Source: Paracidovorax oryzae ATCC 19882 (GTDB lineage: Bacteria; Pseudomonadota; Gammaproteobacteria; Burkholderiales; Burkholderiaceae_C). Taken from it: DNA of 64,000 bases. A program made the translations under genes and the position numbers. Within the stretch, counting starts at the first letter, position 1. Each line of letters opens with the position of its first letter. This document shows, one piece after another, positions 26,695 through 36,080 of the stretch. The notes below the pieces were generated by a model. It saw nothing but the letters and a program-made list of their open reading frames with translations, searched no databases and was not told where the DNA came from. The stretch spans positions 256,304 through 320,303 of the forward strand of contig NZ_KK366049.1 in the NCBI RefSeq assembly GCF_000687165.1, given 5' to 3'.

Positions 26695-27315
26695 ATGCAG
26701 CTCTTCGGAATGCTCGACTCGCCCTATGTGCGCCGCGTCGCCGTCACCCTGCGCCACCTGGGCGTGCCGTTCGAGCACCGGCCCCTGTCCGTGTTCAGCA
26801 CCTTCGACGCGTTCCGTGCCGTCAACCCGGTGGTGAAGGCGCCCACGCTGGTGGCGGACGACGGCACGGTGCTGATGGATTCGACCCTGATCCTGCAGTG
26901 GATCGATGCCTGCGCACCGGATGCGGCCGCCCGCCTGGTGCCGGAAGACCCCGCGGCCCGCCTGCAGGACTTGCGCATCGCCGGCCTCGCGCTCGCCGCG
27001 TGCGAGAAGACGGTGCAGATCGTCTATGAGCAGCGGCTGCGCCCGGAGGACAAGCAGCATGCGCCCTGGCTGGAGCGCGTGGGCCTGCAGATGGATGCCG
27101 CGTACGCGCAGCTGGAAGAGGCCCTCGCCGGCGCGGGCAGCATGCCGGACGCGGCGGGGCTGACCCACGGCGGCATCGCCGCGGCGGTGGCCTGGGGGTT
27201 CACCGGCCTGGTGCTGCCCGGGCGGGTGGCGGGTGCGTCGCATCCGTCGCTGGCGGCTTTCGCCGCGGCGGCCGAGCGGCTGCCTGCGTTCGCGGCGTGC
27301 CCGCAGGTGGAGTGA
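26695..27315 (+). CDS. Glutathione S-transferase family protein
   Basis: 206 residues from ATG 26695. Thioredoxin-like N-domain (MQLFGMLDSPYVRRVAVTLR, HLGVPFEHRPLSVFS), with the SPYVRRV active-site loop typical of bacterial GSTs and the cis-Pro/glutathione segment NPVVKAPTLVADDG, VLMDSTLILQWID. A helical C-domain follows (residues ~85-200). It is cytosolic and probably for detoxification; the substrate is not deducible. AAGGAAG lies upstream of the start. Confidence 0.9.
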   Translation: MQLFGMLDSPYVRRVAVTLRHLGVPFEHRPLSVFSTFDAFRAVNPVVKAPTLVADDGTVLMDSTLILQWIDACAPDAAARLVPEDPAARLQDLRIAGLALAACEKTVQIVYEQRLRPEDKQHAPWLERVGLQMDAAYAQLEEALAGAGSMPDAAGLTHGGIAAAVAWGFTGLVLPGRVAGASHPSLAAFAAAAERLPAFAACPQVE

Positions 27316-27353
27316 CCGCTGCCGGGCGGGAGTGCGGCACTGGCGCACCCATG

Positions 27354-27377
27354 AAAAAGGCCGGCATGTGCCGGCCT
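27354..27377 (-). terminator. Rho-independent terminator of dctA
   Basis: Read on the minus strand: a 9-bp stem AGGCCGGCA/TGCCGGCCT with a 2-nt loop followed by TTTTT, 20 bp after the dctA stop. Confidence 0.8.
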
Positions 27378-27396
27378 CGGTGCGGGGTGGGGGCGC

Positions 27397-28752
27397 TCAG
27401 CGCGTGCCCGACACGTCCATGTGCTCCGTCTTGTGGTCCAGGATGGCTTCCGGCTCCTGCGCGGCCACCCAGTCCGGGTTGTCCAGGCGCTGCCTGAGCT
27501 GCTCGGTGTCGAGGTCGCCCGTCCACTTGGCCACGACGATGGTGGCCACGCCGTTGCCCACCAGGTTGGTGAGAGCGCGCGCCTCGGACATGAAGCGGTC
27601 GATGCCCAGGATCAGCGCGAGGCCGGCCACCGGCACGTGGCCCACGGCCGAGAGGGTGGCCGCCAGCACGATGAAGCCGCTGCCGGTGATGCCGGCCGCG
27701 CCCTTGGAGGTGAGCAGCAGCACCAGCAGCAGGGTGATCTGGTGCGTGATGTCCAGCGGCGTGTTCGTGGCCTGGGCGATGAACACGGCGGCCATGGTCA
27801 GGTAGATGGAGGTGCCGTCCAGGTTGAAGGAGTAGCCGGTGGGGATCACGAGGCCCACGGTGGTCTTCTTGGCGCCCAGGTTCTCCATCTTCTCCATCAT
27901 GCGCGGCAGCACCGATTCGCTGGAGGAGGTGCCCAGCACGATGAGGAGTTCTTCCTTGATGTACTTCACGAACTTCCAGATCGAGAAGCCGTGGAAGCGC
28001 GCGATCAGGCCGAGCACGACGAAGACGAACAGCAGGCAGGTCAGGTAGAACGAGCCCATCAGCTTGCCCAGCGACAGCAGCGAGCCCACGCCGTACTTGC
28101 CGATGGTGAAGGACATGGCCCCGAACGCGCCGATCGGGGCCACCTTCATGATGTAGCCCACGATGGTGAACAGCACGTGCGAGGTCTTCTCGATGAAGTC
28201 GAACACCAGCGTGCCGCGGCCGCCGAAGCGGTGCAGCGCGAAGCCGAACATCACGGCGATGAGCAGCACCTGCAGGATCTCGCCCTTGGCGAACGCATCC
28301 ACCACGGTGGTGGGGATGATGTTCATCAGGAAGTCGGTGGTGGTGCCCATCTTGCCGGGTGCCGTGTAGGCGGCGATGGACTTGGTGTCGATGGCCGAGG
28401 CATCGACGTTCATGCCCGCGCCGGGCTGGAGCACGTTGACGACGATCAGGCCGATGACCAGCGCGACGCTGCTCACGATCTCGAAATAGAGCAGGGCGAG
28501 GCCGCCGGTGCGGCCCACCTTCTTCATGTCCTCCATGCCCGCGATGCCGACCACCACGGTACAGAAGATGATGGGCGCGATGATCATCTTGATGAGCTTG
28601 ATGAAGCCATCGCCCAGGGGCTTCATCTTCTCGCCGATCTCGGGGTAGAAGTGCCCGAGCAGCACGCCCACGACGACGGCGAACAGCACCTGCACGTAAA
28701 GCGAGCGGTAGAGGGGGAGTTTTCTGGCGGGTATGCGGGCGGTTGCGTTCAT
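27397..28752 (-). CDS. dctA: C4-dicarboxylate:cation symporter DctA
   Basis: 451 residues, DAACS family, inner membrane, importing succinate, fumarate and malate with cations. Hallmarks: [40 protein letters not shown], the serine-rich re-entrant loop [37 protein letters not shown] and [23 protein letters not shown] 28752 was chosen as the first start after the promoter zone; an upstream 70-residue extension would run into the divergent region. It is divergent from urtA. Confidence 0.95.
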   Translation of the reverse strand: MNATARIPARKLPLYRSLYVQVLFAVVVGVLLGHFYPEIGEKMKPLGDGFIKLIKMIIAPIIFCTVVVGIAGMEDMKKVGRTGGLALLYFEIVSSVALVIGLIVVNVLQPGAGMNVDASAIDTKSIAAYTAPGKMGTTTDFLMNIIPTTVVDAFAKGEILQVLLIAVMFGFALHRFGGRGTLVFDFIEKTSHVLFTIVGYIMKVAPIGAFGAMSFTIGKYGVGSLLSLGKLMGSFYLTCLLFVFVVLGLIARFHGFSIWKFVKYIKEELLIVLGTSSSESVLPRMMEKMENLGAKKTTVGLVIPTGYSFNLDGTSIYLTMAAVFIAQATNTPLDITHQITLLLVLLLTSKGAAGITGSGFIVLAATLSAVGHVPVAGLALILGIDRFMSEARALTNLVGNGVATIVVAKWTGDLDTEQLRQRLDNPDWVAAQEPEAILDHKTEHMDVSGTR

Positions 28753-29087
28753 GCAGGCCTCTTGCGTCAACAAAAAAGAGCGGGCACCGGGCGCCTGTCC
28801 AGAGGCGGCCCTCGTGCGGGTGACGCACTGTAAGGCCGTGTCGCGCGCAGGACATTGTGGGAAACCACATGGTTGATTCCAACCTGTGGGAAACGCCGGA
28901 GGGAATACCCGTATGCCGTGCCGGCCGGGGCGTGCGCACACGTCCGCCATGTGGTGGTGCACGGCGGTGGATGAGGGAGGGACATACGCCCGTTGGCGTA
29001 TTTCACGGGCGGGGCGGGCTCCGCAGAATCGGCTCCAGCGATTTCCTGATGACCCTGTTCTTCCACTTCCTTCCCGGAGCCCACACC
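28753..29087. promoter_or_regulatory. Divergent dctA-urtA control region
   Basis: 335 bp with no gene. Seen: inverted repeat TGTGG-GAAA-CCACA (28856-28869), a second copy of TGTGGGAAAC at 28885-28894, and TACGCC-CGTT-GGCGTA (28985-29000). A plausible urtA promoter is TTTCAC-N17-CAGAAT (29001-29029). I found no convincing sigma-54 -24/-12 pair. Confidence 0.5.
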
Positions 29088-30350
29088 ATGCAACGTCGCT
29101 TCACTCTCCAGGCGCTGTGCGCCGCAGCCGCCCTGGCGGGCCTCTCCGCGCTGCCTGCCCATGCCGCCGACACGATCAAGATCGGCGTGCTGCACAGCCT
29201 CTCGGGCACGATGGCCATTTCCGAAACGGTGCTCAAGGACACGGTGCTGATGGCCATCGAGGACATCAACGCCAAGGGCGGCGTGCTGGGCAAGAAGCTC
29301 GAGCCCGTGGTGGTAGACCCGGCCTCCAACTGGCCGCTGTTCGCCGAGAAGACCAAGCAGCTGCTGGGCCAGGACAAGGTCTCGGTGATCTTCGGCTGCT
29401 GGACCAGCGTGAGCCGCAAGTCCGTGCTGCCGGTGGTCGAGGAAATGAACGGCCTGCTGTTCTACCCTGTGCAGTACGAGGGCGAGGAACTCTCCAAGAA
29501 CGTGTTCTACACGGGCGCCGCACCCAACCAGCAGGCCATTCCCGCGGTGGACTATCTCATGAGCAAGGATGGCGGCGGTGCCAAGCGCTGGGTGCTGCTG
29601 GGCACCGACTACGTGTACCCCCGCACCACCAACAAGATCCTGCGCGCCTACCTCAAATCCAAGGGCGTGAAGGATTCGGACATCGACGAGAAGTACACCC
29701 CCTTCGGCCACAGCGACTACCAGACCATCGTGGCCGACATCAAGAAGTTCAGCCAGGGCGGCAAGACGGCCGTGGTCTCCACCATCAACGGCGACTCCAA
29801 CGTGCCCTTCTACAAGGAGCTGGGCAACGCGGGCCTGAAGGCCAAGGACGTGCCGGTCGTCGCCTTCAGCGTGGGCGAAGAGGAACTGCGCGGTGTGGAC
29901 ACCAAGCCCCTGGTGGGCCACCTGGCGGCCTGGAACTACTTCATGTCGATCAAGAACCCGACCAACACGGCCTTCATCAAGCAGTGGAGCGACTACGCGA
30001 AGAAGAACAACATCCCCGGCCACAAGGACAAGCCGCTGACCAACGACCCGATGGAAGCCACCTGGATCGGTGTCCACATGTGGGCCCAGGCGGTGGAGAA
30101 GGCCAAGACCACCGACGTGGACAAGGTCATCGCCGCGATGGCGGGCCAGACCTTCCAGGCGCCCAGCGGCATCGTCTCCAAGATGGACGAGAAGAACCAC
30201 CACCTGCACAAGAGCGTGTTCATCGGCGAGATCAAGGCCGACGGCCAGTTCAACGTGGTGTGGAAGACGCCCGGCCCGGTCAAGGCCAAGCCGTGGAGCC
30301 CGTACATCGAGGGCAACGACAAGAAAAAAGACGAGCCTGAAAAGAAGTGA
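29088..30350 (+). CDS. urtA: Urea ABC transporter, periplasmic substrate-binding protein
   Basis: 420 residues. Signal peptide [20 protein letters not shown], cut near AHA-A, with a twin-arginine-like RRF. The mature protein is of the branched-chain amino-acid/amide-binding type with UrtA features: [72 protein letters not shown] and [16 protein letters not shown]. The C-terminus is Lys/Asp-rich. It is first of urtABCDE; a CAGAAT -10 lies about 60 bp upstream. Confidence 0.95.
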   Translation: MQRRFTLQALCAAAALAGLSALPAHAADTIKIGVLHSLSGTMAISETVLKDTVLMAIEDINAKGGVLGKKLEPVVVDPASNWPLFAEKTKQLLGQDKVSVIFGCWTSVSRKSVLPVVEEMNGLLFYPVQYEGEELSKNVFYTGAAPNQQAIPAVDYLMSKDGGGAKRWVLLGTDYVYPRTTNKILRAYLKSKGVKDSDIDEKYTPFGHSDYQTIVADIKKFSQGGKTAVVSTINGDSNVPFYKELGNAGLKAKDVPVVAFSVGEEELRGVDTKPLVGHLAAWNYFMSIKNPTNTAFIKQWSDYAKKNNIPGHKDKPLTNDPMEATWIGVHMWAQAVEKAKTTDVDKVIAAMAGQTFQAPSGIVSKMDEKNHHLHKSVFIGEIKADGQFNVVWKTPGPVKAKPWSPYIEGNDKKKDEPEKK

Positions 30351-30586
30351 CACCCCCCTGAGGCCCTTCGGGCCTTCCCCCCGCTCTCACGCTTCGCGTG
30401 GGAGGGGGTAAGGGCTGCGGCTCCGGGCCCGCCTGCGCGGGCCTGGACAGCCCGAACGCCCCGGGCCTCCGGCCCGGGGCTGCTCGACGCCAGCGGCCCG
30501 GCAAAGCCGGTTCCGCGGCGTCTGCTGGTCTGGGGTGGGGTCAATGCTCTGCTTCTTTCTGACGTTTCGCTCCGGGTTTCATTTCC
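30351..30586. repeat. Non-coding G/C-rich repeat block between urtA and urtB
   Basis: Begins ACACCCCCCTGAGGCCCTTC and holds small hairpins (GGCCCTTCGGGCC; CTCACGCTTCGCGTGGGAG; CGGGCCTCCGGCCCG). The opening and CTTCG motifs recur after urtB at 32168, so this looks like a dispersed Comamonadaceae-type palindromic repeat. Confidence 0.6.
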
Positions 30587-32167
30587 ATGCTTCTTTCCAT
30601 CTTCCATCGCTTGATCGCCTGCCTGCTGCTGTGCGCCGCAGCGCAGGCGCATGCGCTCACGGCCGAGGGCGCGCGGGCCATGGCTGCGGGCGATACCGAC
30701 GAGCGCATCGCGGCGCTGCAGCAGGCGGTTGCCACGCCCGACGAGGCCACGGTGGCTTTCATCCGGGCGATGGCCGACGATGCGGTGAAGATCGCCGGTG
30801 GCCGGGCCATCGTGGTGAAGGACGGCAAGGGGGCCGATCCGGTCACCGGTGCGCCGGTGAACGTGCCGGACGATGCGGAGGACATCGTCAACAACAACCG
30901 CATGCGCGGCGAGTTCGATACCGCGCTGGCTTCGCTGCAGCTGATGTCGCCCGACGCGGCGCAGCGCCGCGCGGCGATCGATGCGCTCAAGGACGAGAGC
31001 GAGGAGGCGCGGCTGCCGCTGATCGACAAGGCCCTGGCCGCCGAGCGCGAGCCGGGGCTCAAGGCGCGGCTCGAGGCGATCCGTGCGCGCATCCAGCTCT
31101 CGGCGAGCGACCCGGCGCAGCGCCAGCTTGCGGCGCAGGCCCTGTCTGCCAGCGGCAACCCGGCCACGCGCACGGTGCTGCTGGAGCAACTGCGCAACGA
31201 GCAGGATCCGAAGGTGCGCGCGGCCCTGGATTCCGCGCTGAAGGCCGTGGAAGCGCGACTGCAGTGGGGCGAGCGCCTGGGCGCGCTGTTCTCGGGCCTC
31301 AGCCTGGGATCGATCCTGCTGCTGGTCGCGCTGGGCCTGGCCATTACCTACGGGCTGATGGGCGTCATCAACATGGCCCACGGCGAGCTGATGATGATCG
31401 GCGCCTACGCCACCTACGTGGTGCAGGGGCTGTTCCAGCGCTACCTGCCGGGCGCCTTCGACGCCTACCTCATCGCCGCCGTGCCGGTGGCATTCCTCGC
31501 GTCGGCGCTCATGGGCGCGGTGCTGGAGCGCGGCGTGATCCGCTTCCTCTACGGCCGGCCGCTGGAAACGCTGCTGGCCACCTGGGGCATCAGCCTGATG
31601 CTGCAGCAATTGGTGCGCAGCCTGTTCGGCGCGCAGAACGTGGGCGTGGAGAACCCCGCCTGGATGAGCGGCGGCGTGCAGGTGCTGGAGAACCTGCAGC
31701 TGCCGTGGAACCGGCTGGTGATCGTCGCGTTCGCATTCGCGGTGCTGGGCGGCGTGGCTTTCCTCATCGGCCGTACGCGGCTGGGGTTGTTCGTGCGTGG
31801 CGTGACGCAGAACCGGCCCATCGCCTCGTGCATGGGCGTGAACACCGCACGCGTCGATACCTATGCCTTCGCGCTGGGCTCCGGCATCGCCGGCCTGGCG
31901 GGCTGTGCCTTGAGCCAGGTCGGCAACGTGGGGCCGGACCTGGGGCAGGGCTACATCGTGGACGCCTTCATGGTCGTGGTGCTGGGCGGTGTCGGCCAGC
32001 TCGCGGGCACGGTCTATGCCGCGCTGGGCCTGGGTGTGCTGAACAAGTTCCTCGAGGGCTGGGCGGGCGCGGTGCTGGCCAAGATCGCCGTGCTGGTGCT
32101 CATCATCGTCTTCATCCAGAAGCGGCCGCAGGGCATCTTCGCGGTGAAGGGGCGCACTGCAGACTAG
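30587..32167 (+). CDS. urtB: Urea ABC transporter permease UrtB
   Basis: 526 residues. Unlike LivH it carries a long N-terminal extension: signal peptide (residues 1-24, cut at AHA-L) plus a ~200-residue helical periplasmic domain with HEAT-like repeats (AAIDALKDESEEARLPLIDK; QAALS-type units). The permease domain runs from about residue 235 (LSLGSILLLVALGLAITYGL, MGVINMAHGELMMIGAYATY, GVTQNRPIASCMGVNTARVD, GPDLGQGYIVDAFMVVVLGG). This architecture is standard for UrtB. Confidence 0.95.
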   Translation: MLLSIFHRLIACLLLCAAAQAHALTAEGARAMAAGDTDERIAALQQAVATPDEATVAFIRAMADDAVKIAGGRAIVVKDGKGADPVTGAPVNVPDDAEDIVNNNRMRGEFDTALASLQLMSPDAAQRRAAIDALKDESEEARLPLIDKALAAEREPGLKARLEAIRARIQLSASDPAQRQLAAQALSASGNPATRTVLLEQLRNEQDPKVRAALDSALKAVEARLQWGERLGALFSGLSLGSILLLVALGLAITYGLMGVINMAHGELMMIGAYATYVVQGLFQRYLPGAFDAYLIAAVPVAFLASALMGAVLERGVIRFLYGRPLETLLATWGISLMLQQLVRSLFGAQNVGVENPAWMSGGVQVLENLQLPWNRLVIVAFAFAVLGGVAFLIGRTRLGLFVRGVTQNRPIASCMGVNTARVDTYAFALGSGIAGLAGCALSQVGNVGPDLGQGYIVDAFMVVVLGGVGQLAGTVYAALGLGVLNKFLEGWAGAVLAKIAVLVLIIVFIQKRPQGIFAVKGRTAD

Positions 32168-32339
32168 GTATGAGACACCCCCCTGTGTCGCTTCGCTCCT
32201 TCCCCCCTCTCTCGCATGGCTGCGCCCTGCGGGAGGGGGGGACGCCGCCGGCGCGGCGGGGCGGCCCTTGCGCGGCGGCTGCTGGCCTGGGCCGTGACGG
32301 TGGCTGATTCCGCTGGCGATGCCGAACACTGAAAAAAGT
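32168..32339. repeat. Non-coding repeat block between urtB and urtC
   Basis: Opens with ACACCCCCCTGTGTCGCTTC and continues with hairpin-forming G/C tracts, akin to the urtA-urtB block. No ORF is supported. Confidence 0.55.
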
Positions 32340-33497
32340 ATGACCACTCCCATTGCTATTCAACTGCCAGCCCCGGCGCCGCTTCTCTCGCGCACCGGGT
32401 GGACGGCCTTCATCGTGGCGCTGATCGCGGTCTGCGCGGTCGCGCCTGCGCTGAACCTGCTCGTGCCGGCCGGCAGCGCCTTCCACCTCTCCGACTACGC
32501 CGTGGCGCTGGTCGGCAAGATCATGTGCTATGCCATCTGCGCGCTGGCCATGGACCTGATCTGGGGCTACACGGGCATCCTGAGCCTGGGCCACGGGCTT
32601 TTCTTCGCGCTGGGCGGCTACGTGATGGGCATGTACCTCATGCGCCAGATCGGGCGCGACGGCAACTACAAGAGCGACCTGCCCGATTTCATGGTGTTCC
32701 TGGACTGGAAGGAACTGCCCTGGCACTGGGCGCTGTCGGACAGCTTCATCGCCACGCTGGTGCTGGTCGTGGCCGTGCCGGGGCTGGTGGCGTTCGTGTT
32801 CGGCTACTTCGCCTTCCGCTCGCGCATCAAGGGCGTGTATTTCTCGATCATCACGCAGGCCATGACGTATGCGGCCATGCTGCTGTTCTTCCGCAACGAG
32901 ACGGGCTTCGGCGGCAACAACGGCTTCACCGACTTCAAGCGCATCCTGGGGCAGCCCATCGCCACGCAGAACATGCGCATGCTGCTGTTCGTGCTCACGG
33001 GGCTGGCGCTGCTCGGCTTCTTCCTGCTGGGCCGCTGGCTGGTGGGTTCCAAGTTCGGCCGGGTGCTGCAGGCCATCCGCGACGCCGAGACCCGGGTGAT
33101 GTTCTCGGGATACTCGCCGCTGCCCTACAAGCTCGCGATCTGGACCATCAGCGCCATGATGTGCGGCGTGGCCGGCGCGCTCTACGTGCCGCAGGTGGGC
33201 ATCATCAACCCGGGCGAGATGAGTGCCGCCAACTCCATCGAGATCGCCGTCTGGGCGGCCGTGGGCGGGCGCGCGACGCTGGCCGGACCGATCGCCGGGG
33301 CCTTCATTGTCAACGGCGCTAAGAGCTGGCTCACGGTGACGGCACCGGAGTTCTGGCTGTATTTCCTGGGCGCGCTGTTCATCGCCGTCACGCTGTTCCT
33401 GCCGCAGGGCGTGGCGGGGCTGCTGCGCTCGCCGGGCGGATGGCGCGGCCGCATCGCGAAGGCCCTGCGCAAGGAAGAAGGAGGCACCGCGCGATGA
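32340..33497 (+). CDS. urtC: Urea ABC transporter permease UrtC
   Basis: 385 residues from ATG 32340; an in-frame ATG at 32319 would add seven residues, and neither has a strong ribosome site. LivM-type permease with UrtC features: AMDLIWGYTGILSLGHGLFF, ALGGYVMGMYLMRQIGRDGN, the insert YKSDLPDFMVFLDWKELPWH, FFRNETGFGGNNGFTDFKRI, RDAETRVMFSGYSPLPYKLA and NSIEIAVWAAVGGRATLAGP. Its stop overlaps the urtD start. Confidence 0.95.
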   Translation: MTTPIAIQLPAPAPLLSRTGWTAFIVALIAVCAVAPALNLLVPAGSAFHLSDYAVALVGKIMCYAICALAMDLIWGYTGILSLGHGLFFALGGYVMGMYLMRQIGRDGNYKSDLPDFMVFLDWKELPWHWALSDSFIATLVLVVAVPGLVAFVFGYFAFRSRIKGVYFSIITQAMTYAAMLLFFRNETGFGGNNGFTDFKRILGQPIATQNMRMLLFVLTGLALLGFFLLGRWLVGSKFGRVLQAIRDAETRVMFSGYSPLPYKLAIWTISAMMCGVAGALYVPQVGIINPGEMSAANSIEIAVWAAVGGRATLAGPIAGAFIVNGAKSWLTVTAPEFWLYFLGALFIAVTLFLPQGVAGLLRSPGGWRGRIAKALRKEEGGTAR

Positions 33498-34375
33498 CCC
33501 CCGATCTCATGGACGAAGGCGCGCGCCGCGTCGGCGCTGCCGGCACCGCGGCACCCGCAGCGGGCCACAGCACCGAATCCGGCGGCCGCGCCGCGGGCTT
33601 CTCGCGCGTGGCCGTGCCCGGCGAGGTGGACGTGACCCACGGCCGCATCCTCTACCTGGAGGACGTGCACGTGGCCTTCGACGGGTTCAAGGCCATCAAC
33701 GGCCTGAACCTCGACATCGCCCCGGGCGAGCTGCGCTGCATCATCGGCCCCAACGGCGCGGGCAAGACGACGATGATGGACATCATCACCGGCAAGACCC
33801 GCCCCGACAGCGGCACGGTCTATTTCGGCTCCACCATCGACCTGCTGCGCCACAACGAGCCCGGCATCGCGCAGCTGGGCATCGGCCGCAAGTTCCAGAA
33901 ACCCACGGTGTTCGAGCAGCTCACGGTGTTCGAGAACCTGGAGCTGGCCCTCAAGACCCACAAGGGCGTCGCGTCTTCCATGTTCTTCCGCCTCGACTCG
34001 GCGCAGAAGGACCGGCTCTCCGAGGTGCTGCACACCATCCACCTCGCCCACCAGCCCGCCCGCCGCGCGGCCGAGCTGAGCCATGGGCAGAAGCAGTGGC
34101 TGGAGATCGGCATGCTGCTCATGCAGGACCCCAGGCTGCTGCTGCTCGACGAACCGGTGGCGGGCATGACCGACGAGGAGACGGCGCGCACGGCCGAGCT
34201 GTTCCTCTCGCTCAAGGGCAGGCATTCGCTGATGGTGGTGGAGCACGACATGTCGTTCATCCGGGCGATCTCCGAGAAAGTGACGGTGCTGTGCGACGGG
34301 GCGGTGCTGGCGGAGGGGACGCTGGACGAGGTGCAGGGGGATGAACGGGTGATCGAGGTGTATTTGGGGCGGTGA
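33494..34375 (+). CDS. urtD: Urea ABC transporter ATP-binding protein UrtD
   Basis: 293 residues from ATG 33494, overlapping the urtC stop by 4 bp with AAGGAGG upstream. Walker A GPNGAGKTT (residue ~85), Q-loop GRKFQKPTVFEQLTVFENLE, signature LSHGQKQWLEIGMLL, Walker B LLLLDEPVAGMT and H-loop VVEHDMSFIR are all present. The first ~50 residues are an Ala/Gly-rich extension before the ABC domain, longer than usual. Confidence 0.95.
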   Translation: MTPDLMDEGARRVGAAGTAAPAAGHSTESGGRAAGFSRVAVPGEVDVTHGRILYLEDVHVAFDGFKAINGLNLDIAPGELRCIIGPNGAGKTTMMDIITGKTRPDSGTVYFGSTIDLLRHNEPGIAQLGIGRKFQKPTVFEQLTVFENLELALKTHKGVASSMFFRLDSAQKDRLSEVLHTIHLAHQPARRAAELSHGQKQWLEIGMLLMQDPRLLLLDEPVAGMTDEETARTAELFLSLKGRHSLMVVEHDMSFIRAISEKVTVLCDGAVLAEGTLDEVQGDERVIEVYLGR

Positions 34376-34437
34376 TGGTTTTTCGTTGTTGCTGTGCGTT
34401 TGTTTTCCGGGGCCGGGATGTGCGCCCGGCGGCGCAC

Positions 34438-34469
34438 CTACTTTCTTTTGCTTCGCCAAAAGAAAGTAG
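34438..34469. repeat. Left terminal hairpin of the repeat element
   Basis: Perfect 13-bp stem CTACTTTCTTTTG / CAAAAGAAAGTAG with loop CTTCGC, 60 bp after the urtD stop. It may cause partial termination, though no T-run follows. Confidence 0.75.
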
Positions 34470-35054
34470 GCAAAGAAAAGGCGAGCCCTGGTGTCTGCGT
34501 CCCCCTTCGCCCCGAAAGGGGCGAAGGGGGCAGCCTGCGGTGCTCGGAGGCAAGGCGCGGCTGCGGAACTCGCTGCGCGCTGGCGCGCTCCGCTCGGACA
34601 ACCGCAGCCAGTCAGATCACGAGGCAGGCGTGTCCTTCGGCACGCCTGCGCGCCTTGCCTCCTGCGCTCCTCGGCGCAGCCACGAGGGCGGGGTGCAGCA
34701 TACGGGCCATTGCTTCGCTCGGCCCTTGGTGCGCGAGTGCGTTGCACCGCGCACGGCTTTTTGTGGGGCAGAGCGGTGGTGGCCTTGGCCGAGCGCAGCG
34801 ACGGCCTGGGGGCCGAACAACGCGATGGCCCGAGTCACCCCTTCTGGATGCGCCTGGGGCGCGCAGGGGGTGGGGTGGCGGGCGTGCCGCAGGATACGCC
34901 CGCATCGTGAACTGACTTGCCGTGGTTGTCCGAGCGGAGCGCACGGAGTGCGCGCAGCGAGTTCCACGGCACACCCCACCCCCGAGCACCCCAGGTTGCC
35001 CCGTTCGCCCTGCGGGCGAACGGGGTCGCAGACAGCAGGGTCGCCTTTCTTTTG

Positions 35055-35088
35055 GGTACTTTTCTTTGGCGAAGCAAAGAAAAGTACC
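35055..35088. repeat. Right terminal hairpin of the repeat element
   Basis: Perfect 14-bp stem GGTACTTTTCTTTG / CAAAGAAAAGTACC with loop GCGAAG, the complement of the left loop, about 50 bp before urtE. Confidence 0.75.
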
Positions 35089-35140
35089 TCGCCCGCCGGG
35101 GCGAGACCCGGCCCCCGCCCCTAAAAAAACCCCAAAAAAC

Positions 35141-35845
35141 ATGCTCACCGTCCACAACCTCCACCAGTACTACGGCGGCTCCCACATCCTCCGCGACGTG
35201 AGCCTCGACGCCGCCCCCGGCAAGGTCACGGTCCTGCTCGGCCGCAACGGAGTCGGCAAGACCACGCTGCTCAAGAGCCTCATGGGCCTGGTGCCCATCC
35301 GCAGCGGCACCATCACCTGGGAGGGACAGCCGATCCAGGGCCGCACGCCCTACGAGCGCGCCCGCGCCGGCATCGGCTTCGTGCCGCAGGGCCGCGAGAT
35401 CTTCGGCCGGCTGACGGTGGAGGAGAACCTGCGCATGGGGCTGGCCTACAAGAGCGGTTCCACGCCCGTGCCGGAGCATCTCTACACGCTGTTCCCGGTG
35501 CTGCGGCAGATGCTGGGCCGGCGCGGCGGGGACCTGTCGGGCGGGCAGCAGCAGCAACTGGCGATCGCGCGGGCGCTCGCGCCCAGCCCGCGGCTGCTGA
35601 TCCTGGACGAGCCGACCGAAGGCATCCAGCCCAGCATCATCAAGGACATCGGCCGGGTGATCCGGCGCCTCGCGGACGAGGGGCTGGACGGCCATCCGGT
35701 GTCCGTGCTGCTGTGCGAGCAGTACTACGACTTCGCCGAGGAACTGGCCGACGAGTACCTCGTAATGGAGCGGGGCGAAGTGATCGCGCGCGGGCCCGGC
35801 AGCGAGATGCAGGCGCGGGGCATCCGGCAGCTGGTCGCGATCTGA
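35141..35845 (+). CDS. urtE: Urea ABC transporter ATP-binding protein UrtE
   Basis: 234 residues. LivF-type ATPase: Walker A LGRNGVGKTTLLKSLMGL, Q-loop GFVPQGREIFGRLTVEENLR, signature LSGGQQQQLAIARAL, Walker B LLILDEPTEGIQPSII and H-loop VLLCEQYYDFAEELADEYLV. The GRNGVGKTT and CEQY variants are typical of UrtE. ATG 35141 starts the ABC domain; the longer frame upstream is repeat DNA. It completes urtABCDE. No urease genes follow in the window. Confidence 0.95.
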   Translation: MLTVHNLHQYYGGSHILRDVSLDAAPGKVTVLLGRNGVGKTTLLKSLMGLVPIRSGTITWEGQPIQGRTPYERARAGIGFVPQGREIFGRLTVEENLRMGLAYKSGSTPVPEHLYTLFPVLRQMLGRRGGDLSGGQQQQLAIARALAPSPRLLILDEPTEGIQPSIIKDIGRVIRRLADEGLDGHPVSVLLCEQYYDFAEELADEYLVMERGEVIARGPGSEMQARGIRQLVAI

Positions 35846-36080
35846 CGGCCGGGCCGGCGGCCTGCGCGCGTGCAGGAAGGAGCAGCGCCTGCCGCGTGTG
35901 ACGCCGAAGCGACGAAGCCGCGCAGGCCCGGCCGTGGCGCGGGCAGGGGGCCGCCGTGCGGCTTGACCGCCGAGTGGCCGTCCGCCTATGCTGCCGGATG
36001 CCGGCTGCGCTCTCGGGGCACCCGGCGACGAATCCCGAAGGACCGATCCACCGAGACCCGCGCACGGCCCATTGCACCCT

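Larger units (their letters stand above)
34430..35103. repeat. Large imperfect palindromic repeat element between urtD and urtE
   Basis: A 765-bp gene-free gap holds two diverged inverted arms of about 300 bp, centred near 34770. Matching landmarks on opposite strands are the terminal hairpins, a GGCGA(G/C)CC(C)TG track, a GGAACTCGCTGCGCGC...CGCTCCGCTCGGACAACC block (34568-34604 against 34925-34966), and cgggcgt/gcacgcc hairpins. ORFs read through it are artefacts of symmetrical G/C-rich DNA. Confidence 0.75.

Noticed and set aside
28753..29087. Sigma-54 promoter for dctA or urtA
   Set aside because: No TGGC-N9-TTGC-type pair was found by eye on either strand; the sigma-70-like TTTCAC/CAGAAT is a better fit.
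34372..35140. Several long open frames on both strands between urtD and urtE
   Set aside because: They lie in a symmetrical G/C-rich palindromic repeat, overlap one another, encode low-complexity Arg/Ala/Gly-rich sequences and lack ribosome sites.
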